A DNA stretch of 64,000 nucleotides from Armatimonadetes bacterium Uphvl-Ar2. GTDB lineage: Bacteria; Armatimonadota; Fimbriimonadia; Fimbriimonadales; Fimbriimonadaceae. The notes under the pieces are model-generated. The model was not told the origin of the DNA. It did not search any database and saw only the letters and a program-made list of their open reading frames with translations. Numbering within the stretch: position 1 is the first letter of the stretch; the number at the start of each line of letters is the position of its first letter. The position numbers were made by a program, and so were the translations under genes. The stretch spans positions 186,001 to 250,000 of the forward strand of contig CP021424.1 in assembly GCA_002162095.1 (NCBI GenBank), in the 5' to 3' direction. Of this stretch, positions 45,928 to 54,785 are shown piece after piece.

Positions 45928-48900
45928 CTCCACTCGCGGCCATTGTCGGACTCGTAGCTCCGAAGCACGCCCTCTTGCACCACCCACAGGTGTAGGCGGC
46001 GTTCTCCGTTTTGTCCGCGCGGGCCTTCGGCGACGGCCAGGCCAACCGTATCAACCGGGCCAATGGACGGAAGTGACGTGGGGCCGAAAAGTATCTCGCC
46101 CCTCCGGTCGGTGATGTGGCCCACAACGCTACCCGTCGCCTCCCCTTCGATCCAATACACAAATCGGAGGCCATCGGGGCTGATCCACGCCGCCGGAAAC
46201 TGGGCATCGGTGCCGGAACTGATGATTTGACCCTGCGGGTTTTCGTTGGGATTCATGGTTGCAAAGTGAATCTGCCCGACCTGGCTCCACCAGAGGCCGA
46301 GCGGGGCATCGAGCTTAGTGGCGAGCCAGCGTACGGCCGCTGAGTGGGCGTCTTCGCCCGTGTCCCATTCGGCTAACGGTTGCGTGCGGCGGTCGGCGAT
46401 GCCGAGCCAGAGCGTGCCCTCCCGGGCAAAGGCGTGCGCCCAGCGGCCGTCGGGGTGGAGATCGGCGGCCACGATGGTGCCGGGCAGTTCTTTGAGCCCC
46501 GTGAGGCCGAAGGCGCCATTCCAAGGGCGCATCCGAGCTTGGTCCGCGTTGCCGATTCGCCAGCGGTATTGCGCGGGCTCGTTGTGGTCCAGCGGCATAC
46601 GATGCTCTCGCACGTACCACCCCGGAACCCCGGGCGCATGGGGGGCGAGCACGTCTTGGCCGTCGGGGTTGTGCAGCGAGAACGGCTGGTTCGCCACGTA
46701 GATGCGGGGTTCCACCGCGCCCACCATCACGCCTTGCTCGTAGGGGCCGGTCGGGTTTCCGTCTGCATCGCGTGCTCGCACGGGCCAGAGCGCGAGTGGA
46801 GGCAACTCAGAGGCGGTGTTCACCAGGGCCCAGGCGAGTTCGTTGGCGCCGGAGTTGGCCCAAGGAAACGCCAGGCTATTGCGCTCCACTTGCCCTCTCG
46901 CTTGGCCCTCGTAATCGTCATAGAGTTCGCCACACTCGGCATCTAGATTTTCCTCCGAGTGCACGCCCTCGGCCAGCACGCGCCGCGTGGCCAAGGCGTC
47001 AAGAACGCTGCTTGTGAACCCCGCGCCATTCACCGTCGGCGGGTTTTGCCAGCCTTGGTCGTACCAATCCCACAGCCCATGCCCCACTCCTGGCCCGAGC
47101 GGCCAGAACCACGCCCCCGAGTGCCCGGTGAAGTTGAACCACGTGGGGGCCTCGGCGGCGCGGTGGGCGATGGGATAGGCGATAACAATGGGGCCAGGCG
47201 GGTCGGTGGGCGTGATCTCGAAGACCAAGTGCGACATACGCCGCCCACTGATGAGGGGGAAGGCGATCGCCGCTTCGGGGTCGGCCATAAGGGGAATGGA
47301 GCGACCTGCCGGGCGCAGATCGACGCCCTGATCGTTCGTGATGCCCGCGCCGTGATCGAGTCCCCAAGTTCCGGCATCGATGGCATCGGTGCCCTTGAGC
47401 AGCCGGAAACAGCCCGGCTCAACGGGGTCGCCCTCGTTCCACCAAACCGGTTCGGTCATTTCGGGGCTCAGGCGCCCTAGACGGACCGAGTCGATACCCG
47501 CTCCCGACCAATCCACCTCCACATCCTGGGCGGTGGCGGGGGCCATAAAAGGCGGCGAGGTGAGGTTGGCCCACTCGAGATTCACCCGAACGGGCTCCGG
47601 ACCAGCCGGAGTGACTTCCACCCCCAGCGGGGTGAGGGCAAAAGTTCCGCCCTCGGCCGACCATCGCTCACTGCCTGCCAGCGAGAACGCCACCGGTACG
47701 CCCATCGGGGCGCGCCGCATTTGCCACCGGGAGGCCCCCACCCACCGCTTCCCGCCCAGGTAGCCATCCGTAAAAGGGGTGAAGGCCGAAGCCATGAGCG
47801 GGCACGTAGTGAGCGAGTTGCGTGTCCTCGTCTGCTCACTCGGGAGCAGGGCCGGGTGCATAAGATGCTGCGCCCGCACCGGCTCCCAGTACAGCCGGGG
47901 ATCGGTGGGCGAGTTTTCCACAGGCCACGGGGAAAAGTGGTGGAAAACGCTCCAGTGAGGGTGAATCCATGTGGAAAAGTAGCGCACCAAGGGGTCGGCA
48001 TGCCTCCAGGCGGGCTCCATCTCGGGGTTCTCTGCCACCCTATCCACACGAATCGGAAACACCACTGACTCCCCCGCGTAGCTCCCCGCCACGTAGGCCG
48101 GGTCAAAGGTGCAGTCGCTCTCCGGGTTGGTGGCCAGCACATCCACCCGGGCCGCCACGCAGGGGGCCAAGGGTTCCGGGTCAAAGATCTCCCGCTCCAG
48201 AGCGTGGGGGTTGGTTCGCAGCACGCTTAGCCGCACCCCCTGCCGCGCATGGGTGATGTCGGTCTGGATCGTGCGGATGAGGTTGGGGTTTTGCGTATTC
48301 AGTTGGTGCGGCCCCTCGGCGCGGTCACTGCTTCGCTCCAGCGTGACCTGCGGGAACCCCGCCCGCTGCACCAACAGGGCAAAGTCGGGGTTCAGGCGAT
48401 GGATTGACCGGGGTAGTGCGGGCACCAATTGCACCCGGCCCCGGGTGGACCTTGCCGCCAGCCTCGCCGGGCCGCTCATGGTGCCGGGTACGCAGGTGCG
48501 CTCGGCTTCGGCCTCGATTTGCATCCGAAGAAGATCCCCCCAGGAGCGGGTCGCAATGACAATGCCTCCCGCATCCCCTTCGGGCGTCTCGAAACCTGGC
48601 AGCCGCACGGGCAAATCCCGCCAAGCCCCATCCGTGTCAAATCGCCAACCCCCCGAGACCAATTGATCCAGAGCCAAAGTCCAGGCGTACTCCCCGGGGC
48701 CGGTGTAGCCACTGCCGCCGTTCCCTCCCGAGATGATGGGCGGCAAACCCACCAGGGGGATGTAGCCCGGGCCGCACCCGGTACTGAGTTCATCCAGCCC
48801 GGGCAGGGTGAGCCATGGCTCATCATTGGCTACCAGTTCGAGACTCTCCACGGCCAGCCGGAACTGGCCCGTGTTCTCTCGGGCATACAGCCGCACTCCG

Positions 48901-49199
48901 TGCAGTACCAGACTCAAACTCACCGATGTCCGGACGCCCGCGCCGCCGATCACATGCCCACCGATGGGAGCATGCGGACCCTCGTAGCGGGCCTGCCACT
49001 GCCCTCCCCCGGCGGTGCCGCTGGCCACACTGAGGGCAAATCCGGGGGCAATGTTCTGCACGCTGATGACGCTCTCGGTGCGCAGCTGGGCGTCGTGTTG
49101 CCAGTTCAGCGGCCCGGTGCCCGCGGCGGCCACATCGGCGGTGCTTGCCGCCCGGAATTCCAGCCGATCCCAGGCGGCGAGGCGTCCGTTCACCGGCAT
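45924..49199 (-). CDS. Large tail-tip / receptor-binding candidate
   Basis: 1091 aa, the last and largest gene of the cluster. The N-terminal 200 aa are beta-rich and Gly-rich, the middle contains many Trp-Pro-containing loops (for example FNFTGHSGAWFWPLGPG), and the last 230 aa carry regularly spaced strands with DLHPDGRWAHAF, ISPDGLRFVYWI and EGVLRSYESD that resemble a beta-propeller. No enzymatic motif was seen. Position after the hub suggests the tail-tip protein that contacts cells. It is 4 bp after the SGNH gene. Confidence 0.55.
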   Translation of the reverse strand: MPVNGRLAAWDRLEFRAASTADVAAAGTGPLNWQHDAQLRTESVISVQNIAPGFALSVASGTAGGGQWQARYEGPHAPIGGHVIGGAGVRTSVSLSLVLHGVRLYARENTGQFRLAVESLELVANDEPWLTLPGLDELSTGCGPGYIPLVGLPPIISGGNGGSGYTGPGEYAWTLALDQLVSGGWRFDTDGAWRDLPVRLPGFETPEGDAGGIVIATRSWGDLLRMQIEAEAERTCVPGTMSGPARLAARSTRGRVQLVPALPRSIHRLNPDFALLVQRAGFPQVTLERSSDRAEGPHQLNTQNPNLIRTIQTDITHARQGVRLSVLRTNPHALEREIFDPEPLAPCVAARVDVLATNPESDCTFDPAYVAGSYAGESVVFPIRVDRVAENPEMEPAWRHADPLVRYFSTWIHPHWSVFHHFSPWPVENSPTDPRLYWEPVRAQHLMHPALLPSEQTRTRNSLTTCPLMASAFTPFTDGYLGGKRWVGASRWQMRRAPMGVPVAFSLAGSERWSAEGGTFALTPLGVEVTPAGPEPVRVNLEWANLTSPPFMAPATAQDVEVDWSGAGIDSVRLGRLSPEMTEPVWWNEGDPVEPGCFRLLKGTDAIDAGTWGLDHGAGITNDQGVDLRPAGRSIPLMADPEAAIAFPLISGRRMSHLVFEITPTDPPGPIVIAYPIAHRAAEAPTWFNFTGHSGAWFWPLGPGVGHGLWDWYDQGWQNPPTVNGAGFTSSVLDALATRRVLAEGVHSEENLDAECGELYDDYEGQARGQVERNSLAFPWANSGANELAWALVNTASELPPLALWPVRARDADGNPTGPYEQGVMVGAVEPRIYVANQPFSLHNPDGQDVLAPHAPGVPGWYVREHRMPLDHNEPAQYRWRIGNADQARMRPWNGAFGLTGLKELPGTIVAADLHPDGRWAHAFAREGTLWLGIADRRTQPLAEWDTGEDAHSAAVRWLATKLDAPLGLWWSQVGQIHFATMNPNENPQGQIISSGTDAQFPAAWISPDGLRFVYWIEGEATGSVVGHITDRRGEILFGPTSLPSIGPVDTVGLAVAEGPRGQNGERRLHLWVVQEGVLRSYESDNGREWS

Positions 49200-49203
49200 C
49201 GGA

Positions 49204-50148
49204 TTAGAACAAAGCTCCCGGCGCGAAGGTCGAGAGGATGAGCGGCCCGGTAAGCGTCGTGCCCGTGGACATCACCCGCACAATTGGCACCGGCCACGGA
49301 GTGTGGGCGGGCCAGGTGGTGGGGATATCCACGGTTTCGCCGCGCCAGGTCAGCACCCGCACGGCATCACTCGTCACGGACTTCGCCACGGTCGCTCCGA
49401 ACGGGAAATCCTGGTCACTTGCCACCGCCGCCAGCACCGTGGAGCCCATCGCAGCCCCTACCGTCGCGCCACATGGCTCACCCACCAGGGCGCGGGCCAT
49501 CACGCCCGCCAGGCGCGCATAGCCGATGCGGTTGAAGTGGGTGTTGTCGCTGGGCAAGTACCACAGGTTGGACCATCCCACCCGCAGCAGGTCGTGGCTG
49601 CCCGCGTAGACGACCGCGCGGCCCAGGTTTTGCTGGTCGCGCACGGCATCCTTGTGGCCTTGCACCACGGGCTCCATCACGCTATCCACCAGCCAGTTTT
49701 CGCTGGACTTTTGCGGCGGGCGGCTGACGCTGAGCACCCGCAAGGTTTCATCGGCAAAGGCCTCCGAGAACCATGCGTTGAAATCCGCCCGCGCCCCCGC
49801 TCGATCTTGCCCCGGAGGGCTGTTGGTGCCCGCCACTAGGATGATGAGATCGGGGCGGAAAGTGGCCACCCGCGCCCGCACGATGCTGGTGAGCTGGGCC
49901 ACGGTGTTGCCGCCGTAGCCCTCGTGCCGCCAGTCGCGGACGTATTCGCCGAGGTCGTCGGGGTTCGAGGTCTGGCTGCCCACGTACTCCCAGTTGCTGT
50001 AGCCCCAAGCGCTCATGATGCGCTTGAGCGGGCTACGCCAGCCACTGGTGCCGCCAGTACCGGCCGTGAGGCTGTCGCCCATGGCCATGACGCGCACCAC
50101 GCGTCCTTCTTGGAATCGGGTTTTGAGATCGGTTGCGTAAATGTTCAT
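49204..50148 (-). CDS. SGNH/GDSL hydrolase in the tail operon
   Basis: 314 aa. Block I is VMAMGDSLTAGTGG (Ser nucleophile about residue 26), block III is LVAGTNSPP and block V is PSDNTHFNRIGYARLA (Asp and His). The set is complete, so it should be an active esterase or deacetylase. The C-terminal 90 aa form a beta-rich extra domain. Located between the hub and tip genes, it probably trims O-acyl groups from the recipient cell surface or peptidoglycan. Confidence 0.8.
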   Translation of the reverse strand: MNIYATDLKTRFQEGRVVRVMAMGDSLTAGTGGTSGWRSPLKRIMSAWGYSNWEYVGSQTSNPDDLGEYVRDWRHEGYGGNTVAQLTSIVRARVATFRPDLIILVAGTNSPPGQDRAGARADFNAWFSEAFADETLRVLSVSRPPQKSSENWLVDSVMEPVVQGHKDAVRDQQNLGRAVVYAGSHDLLRVGWSNLWYLPSDNTHFNRIGYARLAGVMARALVGEPCGATVGAAMGSTVLAAVASDQDFPFGATVAKSVTSDAVRVLTWRGETVDIPTTWPAHTPWPVPIVRVMSTGTTLTGPLILSTFAPGALF

Positions 50149-50154
50149 GCAGGA

Positions 50155-50292
50155 TTAGTTGAGGGTTTGCGCGCGGCGGGCGGGGCGGCGAGCCAGGTCG
50201 GCTCCCCCTCGGCGCACGGCGCGGCGTTCGGTCGAATGCAGCGAGCGGCGGCGGCCCAAATCGGCCAGCCGCACCAGAGGTCGGTAGTTCAT
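50155..50292 (-). CDS. 45-aa arginine-rich protein
   Basis: Starts with ATG overlapping the hub stop (ATGA) and ends 6 bp before the SGNH gene, so it is translationally coupled. Twelve or more Arg residues in 45 aa, including RRRSLHS, RRAVRRGG and ARRPARRAQ. It has no hydrophobic segment. It may bind nucleic acid or stabilise the tail tip. It is too short to assign; the tight coupling is the main evidence that it is real. Confidence 0.45.
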   Translation of the reverse strand: MNYRPLVRLADLGRRRSLHSTERRAVRRGGADLARRPARRAQTLN

Positions 50293-52418
50293 TGCGAGTT
50301 GATTTCGAGGCTGTCCACGGCCTCGGCGGTATAGAGCGCGTCGCGCCAGTGCGAGTCCGGTTCTTCGCGCGTGAAGGTGCAGCCGAAGGCCCGGATGCGC
50401 CACCAGCCGCGCCCTTCCAGTTCCACTACATCGCCGCGCCACAGGGGCCGGCCATCGAGGGCCAGGAGCAAGTCGCTACGGAATTCGCACATCTGCCGGG
50501 GGCGGCTCATCCGCCGAAACAAGCGGCGAGCGGCTTCTTCCACGGCGCTAGTTGAGCTCAAAACGGGGTCAATCAGGGCGTAACGCCGGCGGGTGCCCAG
50601 CCAATTGAGCGGCCGTTGCTCGGGGGCCAGGGTGGGGTCCTGCGAGGCCGCATCGCGCTGCCCCGCCTGCAAGATCTGCTCCCGCACCGGGTCCCAGCCC
50701 GTGACCTGCACTTCGTTGGCATCCGGCTCGATCCATCGTTGCTGAAACGCGCGATACACCAGCGTCGCCGCCTCCCCCTCCCGGGCTTCGGCCAGGGTGA
50801 GGACGGGGGTAGTGGGCAGATCTTCGGGCGCGAGGGCGAACCACTCCGGTTCTCCTGATGCGCGGGGCCGGAACCCCCACCACCAATCGGCGGCATAAGT
50901 CTCCAGCAGCCGGGCGATCCAGTCGGTGGCGGCGTCGCCCCGCTCGATCAAGGCGGGCCACCGGGCCGCCCCGTCATTCGGCAACCGGAAGTCCGTCGCC
51001 GAAATCACGCGCGGGCCCGTCCAGCCGCTGGCATCCAGCAAGAATTCCAGCGCCTCGGTCAGGGTCAGGCCATCCAGCGCACAAGGTTCGGCGAAGGTCG
51101 CCTCGCTCAGCCGCGCCCAGGCGTCGCTGGCCGCGATTTGCGCCCGGTCCGCCCCGGCAAAAGGTGTGAAGTGCTCCCCGTATTCGGTCTGCACGCCGTC
51201 CAGTGCCAGGGTGGAGCCCAGGTTCACGCGCACCGGCCGGTGCGTTGTGCTCAGTCGCCGCCCGGTTTGGGCTTCCCACGCCGCCGGGTCGCGAGCCGTC
51301 CAATCGAAACTCACCCGGCGCGGGTCGTCGGGCACGCTCAGGGCCGCGCCCAGGGCTTCCCCCGTCACGTCCAGCGTGGCCGCCGGCGTAAAGTCATTTT
51401 GCGCGGCGTAGGCCAGGCTCACCCCCCGCACCATCGGCGTCACCAGCGGGCTAGGCGAAGCGAAGTCCATGCGCAGACGCACCCGGGCCGTCACCCCGTC
51501 GGGGGCCCACGGGTTGCCATCTTCATCGGCCAGCGAAACATCCACGGTGCCCGGCCCCGCCCCAAAGAGGCGGTAGGGCAAGCCATCCCCCGGCCAACCG
51601 TCGTGGTCGAACGGCATCGGCGTTTCGCCAATCTGCGGCGGCTCACTCAGCTGTTGCCGCACCGTGTACGCAAAGCCCGACGTGGCAAACCGCAGGGGCG
51701 CAAGTTGCACCTGCACCGCCCCGTGCGGCACCTGGAACCACACCGGCCCGGCGGGGGTCACCGGCTCCGCATCCCCCTCGCTCAGCACATACGAGAACCC
51801 GTTTCCGGCGAGGGCATAGACCAGAAGCTCCTCGCCCCGCATCGGGATCAGCATCACCTGGAACACCTGCCCGGTCCTCACGTCTCCCGCCCGCGCCCCG
51901 CTGATGCGCCCGTAGTGCACCGCGCGGCCATCCCGCCACACTTCGGTGGTGCCGTCGCTCCAGAACACCAGCCCCGTCCCGGCCGTGAGGTCGCCGGTGG
52001 CGCTCCACCCCACGCGCACGGCTTCGTACCGCTCCCCGCTCCCGTAGGCAAACCACGCCAGCCACAGGCCTTCGTTGGCGCCCATCGGGGCCAGGCTCGT
52101 TCCGCCCCGCGCGGCGTTGGCATCCACGCGCCCCATCCAGGGGCCCCGGCCGCTCTGGTCGTAGCGGTTTTCCCACCCCGGCCCGAGGTCAAAGTCGGCA
52201 GTGCTCCACTTCGCGTTCGCGCCGGTGTCGTCCGTGTACCACGCATCCCGCAAGGGTTGGGGTCGCAGCATCAGGGTGTGCGTGATGGGGTCGAGCCAGG
52301 TGCCCGCGAAGGCAGCCCCGTCCAGTTCCCCCGCCAGTTCCAGGCCGTTGGCGGCCAGGCTCAGTAGGGGGCGGGCGACGCGGGTTTGGGCGTGATCCAG
52401 GGCAATGCTTAGGGCCAA
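50289..52418 (-). CDS. Tail hub / distal tail protein candidate
   Basis: 709 aa. The N-terminal half is beta-sandwich-like, and the C-terminal half (about 420-690) has the gp27/VgrG-like hub pattern: RPVRVNLGSTLALDG, AWARLSEATFAEP, LTLTEALEFLLDASGW, then ERGDAATDWIARLLETYAADW and a closing DVVELEGRGWWRIRAF. Such proteins form the trimeric hub under the tail tube. It overlaps the upstream gene by 10 nt and the 45-aa gene by 4 nt. Likely a fusion of distal-tail and hub functions, since no separate distal-tail gene is present. Confidence 0.6.
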   Translation of the reverse strand: MALSIALDHAQTRVARPLLSLAANGLELAGELDGAAFAGTWLDPITHTLMLRPQPLRDAWYTDDTGANAKWSTADFDLGPGWENRYDQSGRGPWMGRVDANAARGGTSLAPMGANEGLWLAWFAYGSGERYEAVRVGWSATGDLTAGTGLVFWSDGTTEVWRDGRAVHYGRISGARAGDVRTGQVFQVMLIPMRGEELLVYALAGNGFSYVLSEGDAEPVTPAGPVWFQVPHGAVQVQLAPLRFATSGFAYTVRQQLSEPPQIGETPMPFDHDGWPGDGLPYRLFGAGPGTVDVSLADEDGNPWAPDGVTARVRLRMDFASPSPLVTPMVRGVSLAYAAQNDFTPAATLDVTGEALGAALSVPDDPRRVSFDWTARDPAAWEAQTGRRLSTTHRPVRVNLGSTLALDGVQTEYGEHFTPFAGADRAQIAASDAWARLSEATFAEPCALDGLTLTEALEFLLDASGWTGPRVISATDFRLPNDGAARWPALIERGDAATDWIARLLETYAADWWWGFRPRASGEPEWFALAPEDLPTTPVLTLAEAREGEAATLVYRAFQQRWIEPDANEVQVTGWDPVREQILQAGQRDAASQDPTLAPEQRPLNWLGTRRRYALIDPVLSSTSAVEEAARRLFRRMSRPRQMCEFRSDLLLALDGRPLWRGDVVELEGRGWWRIRAFGCTFTREEPDSHWRDALYTAEAVDSLEINSQ

Positions 52419-52930
52419 GTCGCCTCTTGGCGGGCGGCCTGGATCCAGCGCGCGGCCTCTTGCGCCACCAGTTCCCGCAGCGTCGCCGCCACGTTGTCAA
52501 AGGCATCGCGGCCGGTGCGCCGCACGGTGAATGAGGCCATCTCCACCGGGGTGAGGCCGGGCGCATTCGGTCGGCCCATAACGTCTTCTTCCGGGGCTTC
52601 ACTCTGGCCCCAGTGCGCCGCGTCCTCCGGCATCTCCCACTGCTCGGTAGCGGTGGGCACGCGGGGCACCGCCGGGGGCTCGGCGCGCGGCGCGGCAGGC
52701 CGAGGCGCCGGCGTCAAAGGGTCAGGTTCGCCCTGGCGCTCTAGCGCCGGTGTCGTCTCCGGCGTCGGTCTCTCATGGGGTTGCGGCTTGGGGTCCTCGG
52801 CCGGCGGGTCCGGGATGTAGTAGATCCCGGGGTCATCCGTCGGCAGCCATTCGCTTTCGTCCGGCTCGCGGGCCGAGCGCATCGCGGGCTCGTCCGAGTC
52901 CCCCGGCCACCACCACAGGCCCTCACTCAC
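52409..52930 (-). CDS. Short protein in the tape-measure position
   Basis: 173 aa with a GTG start inside GTGAGTGA, overlapping the chaperone stop. A Trp-rich start (GLWWWPGDSDEP) is followed by a Pro/Glu-rich, probably disordered middle (35-100) and an amphipathic helical C-terminus (about 120-170, ending LRELVAQEAARWIQAARQ). A tape measure normally lies here and is many hundreds of residues long. If this is one, the tail would be only about 25 nm by the usual 0.15 nm per residue. Alternatively it is a second chaperone and the true tape measure is absent. Confidence 0.5.
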   Translation of the reverse strand: MSEGLWWWPGDSDEPAMRSAREPDESEWLPTDDPGIYYIPDPPAEDPKPQPHERPTPETTPALERQGEPDPLTPAPRPAAPRAEPPAVPRVPTATEQWEMPEDAAHWGQSEAPEEDVMGRPNAPGLTPVEMASFTVRRTGRDAFDNVAATLRELVAQEAARWIQAARQEATWP

Positions 52931-53225
52931 CGGCCCACGCCTCCCAGGCTGCCGTGAGGCTCGCTCGGCTCACCCGCTCAACCAAGGCATCGAACAACAC
53001 CCCGGCCGAAGCCGCCATATCCAGCGCGGACTCCACCGTAAGCGGCATCGACGCGCACAATTCCGCCAGCAAGAACGCCTCGTAGATCACACGCGGCGAA
53101 AACGGCAATTCCGGCCCCGCCTCGCGCACAAACGCCTCCGCCTCGGCCCGCAAGGCGCGGACCTCATCCACATGGGCGCAAGTGTGAAACTCCCACCGCC
53201 GCCCGCCTAAGGAGAACGCAATCAA
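52923..53225 (-). CDS. Tail assembly chaperone candidate
   Basis: 100 aa from a TTG that overlaps the tail-tube stop (TTGA). The upstream part of the same frame is a shadow of the tail-tube gene. The sequence has an N-terminal strand (IAFSLGGRRWEFHT) and then helices (VRALRAEAEAFVREA, IYEAFLLAELCA), like small tail chaperones that coat the tape measure. Position between tube and tape-measure slot supports this. The call rests mainly on context. Confidence 0.55.
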   Translation of the reverse strand: MIAFSLGGRRWEFHTCAHVDEVRALRAEAEAFVREAGPELPFSPRVIYEAFLLAELCASMPLTVESALDMAASAGVLFDALVERVSRASLTAAWEAWAGE

Positions 53226-54028
53226 ACGGTGGCCTCCGCCGAGACTGGCCCCTGGCTTCGCCAGCCATACTCGGTCTGCACCAGCTTCCCTTCGCGTACC
53301 CGGAAGGCAAAGTGCTCCCATACAAAATTGCCCGAGTAGGTTTGTCCTCCGCTGGCGCGGCTGGTGATTTCCATCGCGACCCGGGCCTCGGGTTGGCTCA
53401 TCGCCCGGGCCAGCAGGCTGGCGGTGCCCGTGGGCGAAGTGGGATACGCGCCCGTATCCGGCCCCACGCCACCCAGCTCGGCTCGCACCACCTGGATGTC
53501 GCCCATCGTCCAGCGGTGCTCCCACTGGGTCAGCGCCATCGGCAGGCTCACGGTCACCCCGTTGATCTCCATCACCAGGTCCACCAGCGCATTGGTCAGT
53601 GCCCCGTGCGAGGCCGCCGCCAGCGGCACCGCCGTCACCGGCACCGCCAGCTCCAATTGGGCGCTAAAATCACGCTCCACCAGCACCGGCCAGCGCCAGG
53701 CATCGCCCACGCCGCTACCTTCGGCGTGGTCAAATTCGCCGCGCACCGTGCCTCGCCGGAGGTGAGCCCGCAGGGGCGCACCCCCCACTTGTAACTGCGA
53801 CACATCCAGGTGGCTCACCCGGAACGGAGCCGTGCCCAGGCTGGTCACCAGGGCCGCCACACGGGCCTCTCGTTTCACCGGTTGGGCCGTGCGCGCACTT
53901 CGCGTCAGGGGTCGCCCGTCTTCGGTGGTGGTCATCACCTGATACCGCGCCCCTTGCACCGTCGCCAGCAAACTCTCGCTCGCGACATCAAACACCGAAA
54001 GATCCCAACCGGTCGCCCGGTCACTCAT
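53222..54028 (-). CDS. Major tail tube protein candidate
   Basis: 268 aa, beta-rich, starting DRATGWDLSVFDVASESLL and containing repeated strands such as WPVLVERDFSAQLELAVPVTAV and INGVTVSLPMALTQWEH. Size and position after the tail terminator match siphovirus tail-tube proteins. It overlaps the tail-terminator stop by ATGA. The ATG at 54028 is followed by a Ser-Asp start. Sequence-level homology cannot be claimed by eye. Confidence 0.55.
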   Translation of the reverse strand: MSDRATGWDLSVFDVASESLLATVQGARYQVMTTTEDGRPLTRSARTAQPVKREARVAALVTSLGTAPFRVSHLDVSQLQVGGAPLRAHLRRGTVRGEFDHAEGSGVGDAWRWPVLVERDFSAQLELAVPVTAVPLAAASHGALTNALVDLVMEINGVTVSLPMALTQWEHRWTMGDIQVVRAELGGVGPDTGAYPTSPTGTASLLARAMSQPEARVAMEITSRASGGQTYSGNFVWEHFAFRVREGKLVQTEYGWRSQGPVSAEATV

Positions 54029-54459
54029 TCTTCATTCACCTCGTTCAATGGGGGGCGGTGGGCCGTAACTCGGCACCGAAAGTGCACCGTCACGCCCGTG
54101 CGGGATTCCCGCGCATCGCCCCGGCGCGGGTGCAAGTCAATCTGCGGCACGTGCGCCAACACGATGCCCGGCAAGGCCAAGAGCGCCTCGCGGAGAACAT
54201 GCGCGCGGTCCAGTGCCACGGCATCGGCGTTCAAGTCTTCGCGGGGCCACAGCCCGCGGATTGCCCACGCCCAATGGCCAGCATCGGCGGTGGGAGTTTC
54301 CGGGTCGTATTTCACTTCGGTCAGTAGCACTTGCGCCAAAGGGATGGCTCCCTCGGCATCGGCCACCTCGGCGGCCTGGGTGCGGATGCGGATCGGCCCC
54401 CAGGCCGCTTCCACCGCCGCTACGAGCGCCGCCCGGAGGCTGATGTAAGTCGCCATCAT
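54025..54459 (-). CDS. Tail terminator / tail completion candidate
   Basis: 144 aa. An N-terminal helix (ISLRAALVAAVEAAWG) is followed by a small alpha/beta domain with VLLTEVKYDPE and a late strand TGVTVHFRCRVTA. The family pattern of tail terminators is a short N-terminal helix plus a four-strand sheet. The first two codons are ATGATG, overlapping the upstream stop. Role inferred from position between head-closure and tail-tube genes. Confidence 0.5.
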   Translation of the reverse strand: MMATYISLRAALVAAVEAAWGPIRIRTQAAEVADAEGAIPLAQVLLTEVKYDPETPTADAGHWAWAIRGLWPREDLNADAVALDRAHVLREALLALPGIVLAHVPQIDLHPRRGDARESRTGVTVHFRCRVTAHRPPLNEVNEE

Positions 54460-54785
54460 GCGGTTTGCAACTCCACGGTGGCGTGGGCCAGGATCGGCTC
54501 AGCATCGTGCACTACCGGCTCCGACACCACCATCCATTGCTGGTCGCCGTGCTGAATCCAGTCCCCACTGCGGAGGGGAGCCAAATCGGCAATCTCGCCG
54601 CGCAGGATCGCTCGCTGTTCCGTCGTTACTTGCCCGGGTTCCACCGCAGCTTGAGGCTGAAACCCATCCAAATGAGCTGCAAACGAACCCATCAGCACTC
54701 GCTCATGGCCCACCACCAGCGTGCCTTCCAGCACCTCGCCCAGCCGAAACCACTGCACCCAATGCGGCCGCAACGGCAGCGGCAT
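54456..54785 (-). CDS. Head-closure (stopper) protein candidate
   Basis: 109 aa, compact and beta-rich. The segment LRSGDWIQHGDQQWMVVSEP (GD.I.. ..W.V pattern) is characteristic of the head-closure/SPP1 gp16-like fold that plugs the filled capsid. It overlaps neighbours on both sides by 1-4 nt. The call is supported by motif and position. Confidence 0.6.
   Translation of the reverse strand: MPLPLRPHWVQWFRLGEVLEGTLVVGHERVLMGSFAAHLDGFQPQAAVEPGQVTTEQRAILRGEIADLAPLRSGDWIQHGDQQWMVVSEPVVHDAEPILAHATVELQTA

Noticed and set aside
51138-52367. 409-codon plus-strand frame opposite the hub gene
   Set aside because: Arg/Pro/His-rich shadow; would break the one-strand organisation of the cluster and has no ribosome binding site.
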